Assembly: GCF_002575655.3 (NCBI RefSeq)
Contig: NC_053041.3
Span: 372,417,054 to 372,481,053, forward strand
Direction of reading: 5' to 3'
Source: Aegilops tauschii subsp. strangulata
Lineage: Eukaryota > Streptophyta > Magnoliopsida > Poales > Poaceae
Length of the DNA stretch: 64,000 nucleotides
This document shows positions 34,985 to 45,305 of the stretch, piece by piece. The stretch's first letter is position 1, and each line of letters begins with the position of its first letter. The notes below the pieces were generated by a model, which was given only the letters and a program-made list of their open reading frames with translations, did not search any database and was not told where the DNA came from. Position numbers and translations under genes: made by a program.

Positions 34985-37900
34985 GTTATAGTGGCAGCTA
35001 TTTGTTTCAAAATGCCTTTGTTGGTTGTTATTCGAGTGCGCCTTCTCTCAAAATGGACACGAAGAATACCACAGCATGTCGGGTGCCATTCCATTATAGC
35101 ATGCCAAGTTTCATGAATTTCAGACGAGTTTTCGATTTACTAGAATTTAAAACAAACTATCTCAACGTTTTGCCGGCAATCAACAATGCCCTCGTGTTTG
35201 AAATTCATTCCCATTTCTTGCATGGGACCTAAGCATGCCCCGAAGGACACATATTTGATTTTTTAACCAATTTATATGAACTGGAGCTTGTCCATGTAGT
35301 TCAAATTTGAATTATGCACATGAAATGCCTAGAAAACCCAGTTAATGCATAAAAATGTCCAAACGAACCCCAAAAAATTCCAAAAGTAAACACAACACTC
35401 CTGTTGTTCTATGTTGACACTAGAAATTTTTTTAAAGCAATAAGAGGCAACAGATGTCGTTTCGTCCCCAAAGGTGGCAGGTTCCCTACCGAAAACATCA
35501 CACTTGTTGTGAGAAGCTAAGGTTTGTGAGAAGCTTATACCAAAACCTCCCAAATGGGACAAATTTTTTACCACGGCATGTTGATGCTGCTCCATGATAG
35601 CGTGCCAAGTTTCATGAATTTCAGACGAGTTTTGGATTTACTAGAATTCAAAAGCCATGTATCTCAATGTTTGCGGCCGAGTGACGGTGGCAGGGTGTTT
35701 GAAATTCATTCCCATTTCTTGCATGGGACCTAAGCATGCAACCAAGGACACATATTTGTTTTTTCAACTAGTTTATATGCAATGGAGAATGTGCATGTAG
35801 TTCAAATTTGAATTATGCGTATAAAATGCCTGGAAAACCCAGTTAATGTATAAAAATGTCCAAACGAACCCTGAAAAAATTCCAAAATTCAACACAACAC
35901 TCCTGTTGTCCTATGTTGACACTTGAAATTTTTTGAAAGCAACAAGAGGCACTGGATATCGTTTCATCCCCAAATGTGGCATGTTCCATACCGAAACCAT
36001 CACGCTTGTTGTGAGAAGCTCTGGTTTGTGAGAAGCTCTGGTTTGTCAGAAGCTTATACCCAAACCTGCCCCAAATGGGACAAAATTTACCATGGCATGT
36101 TGATGCCACTCCATGATAGCATGCCAAGTTTCATGAATTTCAGACGAGTTTCAGATTTACTAGAATTTAAAAACCAGGTATCGCAATGTTTGCGGACGAG
36201 TGACGGTGGCAAGGTGTTTGAAATTCATTCCCATTTCTTGCATGGGACCTAAGCATGCAAGCAAGGACACATATTTGATTTTTGAACCAATTTATATGCA
36301 CTGGAGAATGTGCATGTAGTTCAAATTTGAATTATGCACATAAAATGCCCGGGAAACCCAGTTAATGTATAAAAATGTCCAAACGAACCGCAAAATATTC
36401 CAAAATTGACCACAACAGTCCTGTTGTTCTATGTTGACACTCGAAATTTTTTGAAAGCAATCAGAGGCAACGGATATCGTTTCGTCCCCAAAGGCGGCAT
36501 GTTCCCTACCGAAACCATCACGCCTGTTGTGAGAAGCTCTGGTTTGTGAGAAGCTTATACCCAAAACTGCCCCAAATGGGACAAATTTTTTACCACGGCA
36601 TGTTGATGCCGCTCCATGATAGCATGCCAAGTTTCATGAATTTCAGACGAGTTTTGGATTTACTAGAATTTAAAAACCAGGTATCGCAATGTTTGCGGAC
36701 GAGTGACGGTGGCAGGGTGTTTGAAATTCATTCCCATTTCTTGCATGGGACCTAAGCATGCACCGAAGGACACATATTTGATTTTTCAACCAGTTTATAT
36801 GCACTGGAGAATGTGCATGTAGTTCAAATTTGAATTATGCGTATAAAATGCCTGGGAAACCCAGTTAATGTATAAAAATGTTGAAACGAACCGCGAAAAA
36901 TTCCAAAATTGAACACAACACTCGTGGTGTTCTATGTTGACACTCGAATTTTTTGAAAGCAATCACAGGCAACGGATATCGTTTCGTCCCCAAAGGTGGC
37001 ACGTTCCCTACCGAAACCATCACGCTTATTGTGAGAAGCTCTGGTTTGTGAGAAGCTGATACCCAAACCTGCCCCAAGTGGGACACATTTTTTAGCACGG
37101 CATGTTGATGCCGCTCCATGATAGCATGCCAAGTTTCGTGAATTTAAGACGAGTTTTGATTTACTAGAATTTAAAAGACATGTATCTCAATGTTTGCGGC
37201 CTAGTGGCAGGGTGTTTGAAATTCATTCCCATTTCTTGCATGGGACCTAAGCATGCACCGAAGGACACAGATTTGATTTTTCAACTAGTTTATATGCACT
37301 GGAGAATGTGCATGTAGTTCAAATTTGAATTATGCGCATAAAATGCCTGGGAAACCCAGTTAATGTATAAAAATGTCCAAACGAACCGTGAAAAATTCCA
37401 AAATTGAACACAACACTCGTGGTGTTCTATGTTGACACTCGAATTTTTTTGAAAGCAATCACAGGCAACGGATATCGTTTCGTCCCCAAAGGTGGCACGT
37501 TCCCTACCGAAACCATCACGCTTATTGTGAGAAGCTCTGGTTTGTGAGGAGCTGATACCCAAACCTGCCCCAAATGGGACAATAATTTTAGCATGGCATG
37601 TTGTTGCCGCCCCATGATAGCATGCCAAGTTTCATGAATTTAAGACGAGTTTTGATTTACTAGAATTTAAAAGCCATGTATCTCAATGTTTGCGGCCTAG
37701 TGACGGTGGCAGGGTGTTTGAAATTCATTCCCATTTCTTGCATGGGACCTAAGCATGCACCGAAGGACACAGATTTTATTTTTCAACCAATTTATATGCA
37801 CTTGAGCATGTGCATGTAGTTCAAGTTTGAATTGTGGACATAAATGCATTGAAAATTCACTTAATACATAAAACTGTCCAAACGAACCCTGAAAAATCAC

Positions 37901-38930
37901 AAAAAATAACACAACACCCCTGTTGTTCTATGTTGACATGAGAATTTTTTTGGAAGCAATAAGAGGCAACATATATCATTTCGTCCCCAAAGGTGGGGCG
38001 TTCCCTACCGAAACCATCATGCTTCTCGTGACAAGCTCTGGTTTGTGAGAAGCTTATACCCAAACCTGCCCCAAATGGGACAAAATTTTTAGCATGGCAT
38101 GTTGCTGCCGCTCCATGATAGGATGCCAAGTTTCATGAATTTAAGACGAGTTTTGATTTACTAGAATTTAAAAGCCATGTATCTCAATGTTTGCGGCCTA
38201 GTGACGGTGGCAGGGTGTTTGAAATTCATTCCCATTTCTTGCATGGGACCTAAGCATGCACCGAAGGACACAGATTTGATTTTTCAACCAATTTATATGC
38301 ACTTGAGCATGTGCATGTAGTTCAAGTTTGAATTGTGCACATAAATGCATTGAAAATTCACTTAATACATAAAAATGTCCAAACGAACCCCGAAAAATCA
38401 CAAAAAATAACACAACACCCCTGTTGTTCTATGTTGACACAAGAATTTTTTTGGAAGCAATAAGAGGCAACATATATCGTTTCGTCCCCAAAGGTGGGGC
38501 GTTCCCTACCGAAACCATCATGCTTCTCGTGAGAAGCTCTGGTTTGTGAGAAGCTTATACCCAAACCTGCCCCAAATGGGACAAAAAATTTACCACGGCA
38601 TGTTGATGCCGCTCCATGATAGCATGCCAAGTTTCATGAATTTCAGATGAGTTTTGTATTTACTAGAATTTAAAAACCAAGTATCTCAATATTTGTGGCC
38701 GAGTGACGGTGGCTGGGTGTTTGACATTCATTCCCATTTCTTGCATGGGACCTAAGCATGCAACCAAGGACACATATTTGATTTTTCAACCAGTTTATAT
38801 GCACTGGAGCATGTGCATGTAGTTTGAATTTGAATTATGCACCTGAAATACCTACAAAACCAAGTTAATGTATAAAAATGTCCAAACAAACCCAGAATAA
38901 TTCCAAAATTTTTTGACGGCACACATATAG
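34985..38930. repeat. Tandem array of about eight 500-bp units
   Basis: The marker (A/G)TGCCAAGTTTC(A/G)TGAATTT starts at 35101, 35602, 36121, 36624, 37126, 37622, 38123 and 38624, giving steps of 501, 519, 503, 502, 496, 501 and 501. Each unit carries CATTCCCATTTCTTGCATGG, a TCCAAACGAACC block and CCAAACCTGCCCCAAATGGG. Units starting near 37622 and 38123 are closest to each other. Minus-strand frames of 70-112 codons recur in each unit but shift ends between units; I take them as by-products. Confidence 0.92.
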
Positions 38931-39217
38931 TTGCATGTTCGCTCCAGATAAAAGGTCCAGCAATTCAAACACCGTCCATTGCCGCTGTGACCCCATTATG
39001 TAATTCAAATCAAGATGAAAAATCAAGTAGATCGCACACAGTTTATTATCAGCAACCGTGTGAGATGCAGCACAAAATATCCTGGAGCACCGTCGGTGTA
39101 TAGTATGCCTATGGCTTACGCGAGAAGGTGCGTCGGCTACATTCCACAGCCGGCGTCTCAAGCACACTAGCTCACTCCCCAAATATCATTTCACTGTTCA
39201 ATCGTTGCCGGTGAAAG
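38931..39217 (+). promoter_or_regulatory. Upstream region of the second cargo gene with subterminal-type motifs
   Basis: GATCGCACACAGTTTATTATC and CAACCGTGTGAGATGC (39030-39070) repeat the subterminal vocabulary right before a reading frame, as at the 5' end of the element. Confidence 0.4.
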
Positions 39218-39832
39218 ATGGGGACGTGAACCCGCGTCGTGGGGGCAACTTCGGGGGCCCACTCCGGCGAGAGCGCGGCCGCAGCCGCCAGGCGCGTGCT
39301 AACAAGCTTCGTGAGGGCGACCGCAATCTGCGTCCGGGCGGCCAAGGCATCCCAAACGGCCGTTGTTGCTTCTCAGGCGGCGGCAGCAGCATCTGCCTCA
39401 GGGATAGCAACTGGCGAGAGCGGCACAGTAGCTGTCCGTTCCGTAGTGGCGGCCTTAGCCCTGATGGAGGCCGCCCGCCACCATGTCGAGGCCATCCACG
39501 CCCAGCTCGTGGCACTCACCGCACAAATCGAAGGAAGCTTCTCCGACAACGGTCGGCAACCCACGGCCGAAGAGGTGGCAATCACCGAGAGAGTTCGAGC
39601 AGCCATCCGTTCTTGCGTGGCATACCTTGCCACGACGGAGCCCGCCAAAGCCCAGATCACGGCCGCCCACGCCCTGCTCGTGGCGGCCTATTCCAAAGAT
39701 ATGGCGGACGCAGATGGCGAGATTCTTGCCGAGTATGGTGCGATGGATGCCATGGAGCCCCTTCCCCAGGAGACCGTCAGGCGCGAGCTGGACATGGTGG
39801 CGGCGGCGGAGATCGACGAGCACCAGCCGTAG
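39218..39832 (+). pseudogene. Second cargo gene of the CACTA, alanine-rich helical protein with an early stop
   Basis: ATG at 39218 in good context (AAAGATGGG). Codon 4 is TGA (39227-39229, C to T from CGA); the frame is then open to TAG 39830-39832, 205 codons in total. The sequence is alanine-rich and probably helical (AAARRVLTSFVRATAICVRA, MEAARHHVEAIHAQLVALTA, QETVRRELDMVAAAEIDEHQ). Other frames of this GC-rich stretch are also open, but this one has the start context and protein-like composition. A motif KAQITAAHALLVAA resembles EKQITAAHADEVVMAA of the next gene, so the two may be related. No known domain. Confidence 0.5.
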
Positions 39833-40035
39833 TAGTACGCTTTGTTTTGTTTAATTAAGAGCGCCGATCTTTAATTTGTTAGAGTAATGTTTAGGTCAGC
39901 TAGCTCTCTTTAATTGCTGAACTTGCTCGATTAAGAAGTGTGGGTGTGCTGTAGTCTCCTTTGTGTATACAAATTATGCAATGACGTGGATGACCACTAT
40001 AACCATGGAAATTCGAATGAAAACTTTTGACGTTC

Positions 40036-40110
40036 AAACTCATCACACATGGGTGAAGCTATCTGAATCGTTTGTGATGTCCACATATCGTACACAGTTC
40101 TGAATAAGGG
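40036..40110 (+). repeat. Internal subterminal-type repeat before the third cargo gene
   Basis: CATCACACATGGG, AATCGTTTGTGATGTCC and ATCGTACACAGTTC occur within 75 bases, the same motif set as the element ends. Confidence 0.5.
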
Positions 40111-40381
40111 ACCATGTCTGATGACACTTTGCGCGCCAGTTTTTTGGCTGAAGCGATCCCAAATTTTCGGCTTCCGCAGAAATATCTACCTCCCCGCCCC
40201 CTCCCCCTTACCAAAAGCCACACTTCCCCCTCTTTCCGCCTTCCTTTCCAAGTTGAAACCTTCACTCCTTGCTTGCAGCGCCGCCTCCTCGCGGTGACCC
40301 ACCTTCACGCTGCTCGGCCTCGTCTATCCAGGCAGGTAATCCACACCCGACCCCCATCCTCCTCCTCCTTTCACATCCCAC

Positions 40382-40693
40382 ATGCCCCGACTGCTGGTGC
40401 GAGCGCGACACCTTCCACCCAAATCATCGGCCCCTCCACCAAATAAGCGCCGGACTAAGCCATGGTGCACGCAGTATAGCCAGGATCTCAAGGAGCATTT
40501 GGCAGCGGAGAAGCAAATCACGGCCGCACACGCGGATGAGGTCGTGATGGCTGCCATTCTTGCCGACCCCTAGAACTTGGAGGAGCACCTCGCCGCTGAG
40601 GCCACCGTTGACGCCTCGCGCGCCGACGCCGCGATGCGGTTGGCTGCTTTAAATGACAGTTCGTGGCGTTTTCTCGAGGCCACCGTTTGCTAG
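40382..40693 (+). pseudogene. Third cargo gene of the CACTA, small charged protein with one stop
   Basis: MPRLLVRARHLPPKSS, a basic PPPNKRRTKPW segment, then helical acidic sequence (SQDLKEHLAAEKQITAAHAD, NLEEHLAAEATVDASRADAA) ending SWRFLEATVC. TAG at 40571-40573 splits the 104-codon frame and is one C-to-T step from CAG. The pyrimidine-rich stretch upstream (40180-40380) could be leader or intron. No known family. Confidence 0.45.
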
Positions 40694-40860
40694 CTACTGC
40701 CTTCCCTTAACAAATTCTAGTGAATTGTGCTATCTACTTTTACCATGCAATCTTCTGCTATAGTGTATATGTTCTATATGTCGTGCAATGTGGTGTTCAG
40801 TTAACTGCTTGGTTCAATTCTGCAAATGTGATGTTCAATTCTTCAGGGTGCAATATTTCC

Positions 40861-41400
40861 AAGTTGTTAAGCATGCTTGGTTTGGTTAACTGTCTGATCT
40901 TCTATTACAAGTATGTTATATTGTGCAATGTGGTGCTCAGTTAACGTTTGGTTCATTTGTTGTGGTCTTTAATTAACTGCTTGGTTCAATTCTGCAATGC
41001 GATGTTCAATTGTTGTGGCTGCATTTTGTTATTGTATACCATGTGAGAAATAAATCGAATTTGGTTGTACTAAATACATGAGAAACAAATACAATTGCTA
41101 TATTTCCAAGTTGTTAAGCATGCTTGGTTTGGTTAACTGTCTGATCTTCTATTAGGAGTATGTTATATTGTGCAATGTGGTGCTCAGTTAATGTTTGGTT
41201 TATTTGTTGTGGTGTTTAGCTAACTGCTTGATTCAATTCTACACTGCTATGTCCATCATGGGTAGAATTTTGTATTGTTGTGCATGTGAGGAATAAATCG
41301 AATTTGGCTGGACTTAATACATGAGAAACATATACAAGTGCTATATTTCCTAGTTCTTAATCATGCTTGGTTTGGATAAATGGGTTTTCCATGCGGCTTG
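40861..41400 (+). repeat. 247-bp tandem duplication upstream of the B3 exons
   Basis: AAGTTGTTAAGCATGCTTGG starts at 40861 and 41108; a more diverged third start is at 41351. Units share GTGCAATGTGGTGCTCAGTT. The T-rich sequence looks like intron or spacer. Confidence 0.8.
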
Positions 41401-41658
41401 AATTATCTGATGAATCTGCAATGTGCTTATTTTACATCAACATATTTTATTGATAGCATGCGAACCCTTAATTAACCTGATGACTAACTACCTTATATGT
41501 GTTGCAGGGAAACAATGGGGAGCACTGAGGTTTACAATCGAGGTTAACACGTGCATGGTTCGTTGTCTAATAGCACATTATTGTGCAATTGCAGGAACCA
41601 TTATAATATTTAGGTTTTTAACAATTTGGTCTTGCACATGTAGGTCCTGCTGTCACAG

Positions 41659-42162
41659 GTTTTGACCCACTGTTCGACCCTTTTTGCATATGGGGAAATG
41701 AGTTGTCCATGAATATCAGTCAAGTCAAGAAACTTAGAAAGATTGTCAGGATAAGGAAATTAGCGACAAAAAACAACAAGATCTTTGTCTGCACAATGAA
41801 GAAGACGTTAGTTCACTACATGATGGTACTAACTATTATACCTTGCCTTTTTTATTCCTTTGCCCCATTTCCAATATAGAGAAGATATTTATGCACATCC
41901 TTGTTTTCAGGCCTTTCCAAAGCAGTTCAATAATGATTACCTCTCAAAACACCTTTATGGTGAGGAGGCGAGGAAGTTATTCATACAACACCCACAGTTC
42001 AATATTGAAGTGTTCCTGAAGAGGATGAAGGATGGACGGTCAATCATCCACAGGCACTGGACTAAAGTTACAAAGACCTTCAACATCAATGAAGGCTCAA
42101 TATTTGCCTTCTACTTCAGCAGTTTTCCAAATGAGATACATCTGTCGATGTACCGTCTATGA
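41659..42162 (+). CDS. B3-domain gene of the CACTA, last two exons
   Basis: Exon 41659-41825 (FDPLFDPFCIWGNELSMNIS ... KIFVCTMKKTLVHYMM), intron 41826-41910 (GT...TTTTCAG), exon 41911-42162 (AFPKQFNNDYLSKHLYGEEA ... HWTKVTKTFNINEGSIFAFY ... YRL, stop). Both exons are open. Together they cover a B3 DNA-binding domain: F..PKQF start, central strands, W.KV..TFNI..GSIFAF end. The first exon seen in the related copy (MAQKSF..., 27194) was not found upstream, so the N-terminus is unresolved and the gene may be incomplete. It matches the minus-strand copy at 15582-15087 exon by exon. It lies just inside the 3' subterminal repeats, in the same direction as the other cargo genes. Confidence 0.7.
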
Positions 42163-42265
42163 TGCTAATTTCGAAAGGTTATAGATGTTGCATGTGAAAC
42201 TTGGTCATGGTGTAGTTGTGTAATGGGGTAGCTGAGTGATGAAGCTATATGATGTTGTACTCTGA

Positions 42266-43426
42266 TGTCGGTGTACAAAAGTAGGGGCTCTAGTTTTTAC
42301 CCCTCTACCTATGCACGGGCAGCCAGAGCCGCACCTGCGGCCACACTAAGCAGGGCAGAGGAAGGCACGAGACAGGCAAACAATGCCAAGACAAGAGACA
42401 CAAAGAGCAAGAGGGCAAGGCGGACTCCCCCGGCAAGACCCGTGCCGGGGCGGCCTCCGCGGCCCCGGCAAGAGCCTTGCCGGGGCAACTCGCCCAACGC
42501 CAGCAGAGCGGGCCACCCTTGAGCCCAAGGGTTCCAGATACCAACAACCACATTGGAACCAAGGCTCGGGAGGCACCTCCGTGGTGGCATGCAGATCTTC
42601 GCCAAGATCATAAACACACAAGATTAGATGAGGACCAGAAGACGACAATCCTCGGCGAGATTCTTGCCGAGGAGATCCACGAGACCCCCGGCAAGATCCT
42701 TGTCGGGGACGACCGCGACGCCACGGCAAGACCAATTGCCGGGGCCCCGGAAAGACCCTTGCCGAGTACACCCGCGGGGCCGCAGCCAGGCCCACGTCTG
42801 CCAAGACTCCACCGGCTTTACCATACCGGTGCCAGCCCAACCAACTGGGCAGGCACCTGCGTGGTGATATGCGGCTTCCAGGCCAACTCAGCGAACACCT
42901 ACGAGGTGGCATGCGAATCTTCGTGAAGACCCTACCACCACGCCATCTCAGCAGCCTGCCAGCCTATGTGGCGCTGCATGCCTCGTTGGCTTGGACGCGT
43001 GTCGAAGCGAGGCGGAGCGGCAACGGACGGGACGGGCCTCGTTGCCGTCCCCAATAGAGCAAATGTACACCTAAGGAGCGCATTTAATGCGTCTTGTCCC
43101 GTAATGACAGGCGATGAACTTGTACACTGTATACCTTTCCACCTCCTGTGTGCAATGTGGCGGCCCCTTTTGGCTATAAAAGGAGCCCCGAGGCGTCCAG
43201 GGGAAGGATTCGGATCTTTTGGACTACGCACGCACCGTAGCTAGTTCAAGAGCTCAAGAACACTCAAATATACACCGAAGCAGGACTAGGGTTTTACGCA
43301 TCCTTGCGGCCCGAACCTGGATAAACGACCTTTGTGCTGGCTCCTAGACCTCCTCTTTGCACAACCCCGCGCCCGCTAACCGTAGAAGGGATCCCAGTGA
43401 TCCCATAGGTGTCGTTCCCACCGACA
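42266..43426 (+). mobile_element. Solo LTR of the 45.7-56.3 kb gypsy family
   Basis: TGTCGGTGTACAAAAGTAGG to CCCACCGACA, 1161 bp, with TCTGA on both sides (42261-42265, 43427-43431). It matches the LTR at 55168-56330. CTATAAAAGGAG near 43174-43185 is the LTR TATA box. It splits the CACTA sequence GTACTCTGA/TGTATTTCAATTATG, which is continuous in the other copy near 15030 (reverse). It carries several CCGGCAAGA(C/T)CCTTGCCGGGG-like palindromic motifs. Confidence 0.92.
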
Positions 43427-43431
43427 TCTGA

Positions 43432-44170
43432 TGTATTTCAATTATGAAAAAGAAAAATATTGTGTGCTTAATATGAAATGCCAATTAGATTAATAAAAGG
43501 ATTATGAATAATCGGATAATTAGCCTGCTAATGGCGAATTAGCCTGCTAATTGGGTTTTTCTATTGCAAACGGTTGTTGAAAAAATACCATGAGCGATGA
43601 CCTCAGGCAACGCACACAGTTTCTAGGAATAAACCGTGTTGGATCAATGAACAATCACACACGACTTTCTCTTGAAAACTATTTGCGTTAGGCCACCTTG
43701 CGCAAATGTTTACCACATAAAAACTGTGTGTGATGGACATCCTTTGCCACATAGTTTCTTCTGCGGACCATGTATGATACATTCAATAACACAAACGATT
43801 TAATGGGAAAAATTGTTTGTGATGTACCTGTGAACGGAAACGTTTTCCTTGGAGCGACTGTGTGGGATGTGCATACGAACGGAAACGTTTAGCGGGGAGT
43901 GACTGTGTGGGATGTACTTGCGACCGGAAACAATTTCGCCGTATAATTGTATTTTTAACTCTACTGTACGTATTTCCGTATTTGAGCGCTCGCCGGTCGC
44001 ACACGACCTCATTTTGCCTAGCATGTGTGTGCCAGGAGGGCATATCCCCGACGGTTTCTGGGTCGTGTGGGAAGGACCCCCCTATCGCCCACACTCACTT
44101 GGTAACGGTTCCAAAGGTCGTCGCGGAAAGGGGTTAAAAACCGTTTGTTTAGGAGCTCGCATTACTAGTG
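43432..44170 (+). repeat. 3' CACTA terminus with subterminal repeats
   Basis: Repeats AACGGAAACGTTT, GACTGTGTGGGATGT and CACACAGTTTC lead to AAAACCGTTTGTTTAGG and the end ...CATTACTAGTG. Reverse complement of the terminus is CACTAGTAATGCGAGCTCCT. Same block as 56336-57073 and the reverse of 14167-14910. Confidence 0.85.
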
Positions 44171-45305
44171 CCTGGAGCGCTTGCTGCTTGTTTTTGGGAA
44201 AAGAAATCTGAATCCGTTGTCTCCAAATAAAGTCGACTCACCTTGTAAGCATTGGAATTTTCTTTAAAGGAGAGGAGCTCATCATCAAAGACACCCCTTC
44301 ACTCCAAAGGGTGCTTCTTGATTATCGTTACGCACCTTCGCTAATAACTATGGTCTCTGCGCCTAAATTGGGGACCTTGGGTGTAATTCCTGATCCGTTT
44401 GAAGGTTACAAGATGGTGGTTGGCTCCACACCTATTCAGGTACTGTATATTATCATCAACACTTTTGTAATCATAAGATGCATTTTTCATTTGTGTGCGC
44501 AAGTTTTATATCATCAACACTTTTGTAATCATAAGCTGCATTTTTTATTTGTGCGCGTAAGTTTTATATCATCAACACTTTTGTAATCATAAGCTGCATT
44601 TTTCATTTGTGCGCATAATCTTTATATAATCTTGGAGTATGCTTTTGGTACTAATATTATGTTCTATGCTCAATGAAGAGTTTGTCCATGGGTACCCTAT
44701 CCATGGTGCTAGATTCTATCAAGACCTTATATATCAGTACGTGGTGTTTTGATCTGAACATGGTTATTGGCTTCCTGCGCTGCTTTTCATGTCTGGAGAA
44801 TTTGTGTATACAGGTGATGATATCAAGCACATTGATATACTTTACTAGAACTAACCGTTCAGCTGTACTTTTTTTTGGAGATTAACTATTTTTAGTCTTC
44901 ATGTCTATTTAGGCTAAAGGTCATGAACAAAAAGGCATAACCAATCGGTGGCATAAGAAGCACCGGGATTTTCTCGGTTCTCATGACATTTGTTTGAGGA
45001 TAATAACACTCCAAGGATATGCATCCAACCATGCAAACACTAGCTTTGTCACATTCTTCCAGTTGAATGCGAGATTACTATTGTCCATGAGGATTAAGTT
45101 TTTTGATAGACACTTTCTCACGGATGGACACGTTGAACAACATAAAAGGAAGTTTCAGGTGGACAAAAGGGCGTATGAACATGCTCGGCTTCTATTTACA
45201 ACAACTTGTTATCATGTACCAGTAGATTTTCTGGTCCAGGATCTTGATTTTATGGATCAGATAGATCAATTTCACTGTGACTGCTCAAAACTTTGGTTGA
45301 GTTAG
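44171..45305 (+). pseudogene. F-box/LRR/FBD gene 1, 3' half (copy A)
   Basis: The exon resumes at LERLLLVFG after the CACTA and continues to PIQ before a GT donor near 44440 (VSAPKLGTLGVIPDPF within it). The next exon is about 44673-44815 (SIKTLYISTWCFDLNMVIGF, CLENLCIQ, then GTGATG). The last exon is 44913-45305, intact: HDICLRIITLQGYASNHANT, FFQLNARLLLSMRIKFF, which is the FBD-type C-terminal pattern, to TAG. An extra A in GGGAAAAG near 44195 and a TGA just after break the first of these. Leucine-rich and FBD parts in such proteins normally bind the substrate. Confidence 0.82.
44452..44625 (+). repeat. 58-bp minisatellite in the F-box intron, three units
   Basis: ATCATCAACACTTTTGTAAT starts at 44452, 44510 and 44568. 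The duplicate copy at 57353-57468 has only two units. Confidence 0.9.

Larger units (their letters stand above)
32286..44170 (+). mobile_element. 11.9-kb CACTA element carrying a B3 gene and other cargo, inserted in F-box gene 1
   Basis: Starts CACTATTGCAGGATG and ends ...TTACTAGTG. Flanks are CGT (32283-32285) and CCT (44171-44173). Deleting the element with one 3-base copy restores the F-box codons exactly, which supports one insertion event. In order: subterminal repeats, a promoter and reading frame (33265), internal repeats, an eight-unit 500-bp array, two more frames (39218, 40382), a B3 gene (41659-42162) with a solo LTR inserted behind it, and 3' subterminal repeats. No transposase-like frame is seen, so it needs one from elsewhere. 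Net of the solo LTR it is about 10.7 kb. Confidence 0.82.

Noticed and set aside
34985..38930. Repeated minus-strand frames of 70-112 codons in the 500-bp array, which could be read as a repeated protein
   Set aside because: Ends and frames change between units, there is no promoter-like context, and similarity is explained by the DNA repeat itself.
34985..38930. CRISPR-like regular repeats
   Set aside because: Units are about 500 bp with no short repeat/unique spacer pattern, and the genome is that of a plant.
39205..39858. Alternative overlapping frames at 39205-39858 and 39483-39854 and their minus-strand partners
   Set aside because: GC-rich DNA keeps several frames open; only the frame starting at 39218 has a good ATG context and helical, less Arg/Pro-skewed composition.
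42305..42912. Open frames inside the solo LTR and again at 55199-55815
   Set aside because: LTR sequence with CCGGCAAG-type palindromes; the frames are by-products of GC-rich repeats.
32286..44170. Reading the 32286 and 44170 ends as two separate CACTA elements of different families
   Set aside because: Exact restoration of the F-box frame and near-matching 3-base flanks favour one insertion; the ends still agree at about 15 of 22 positions.
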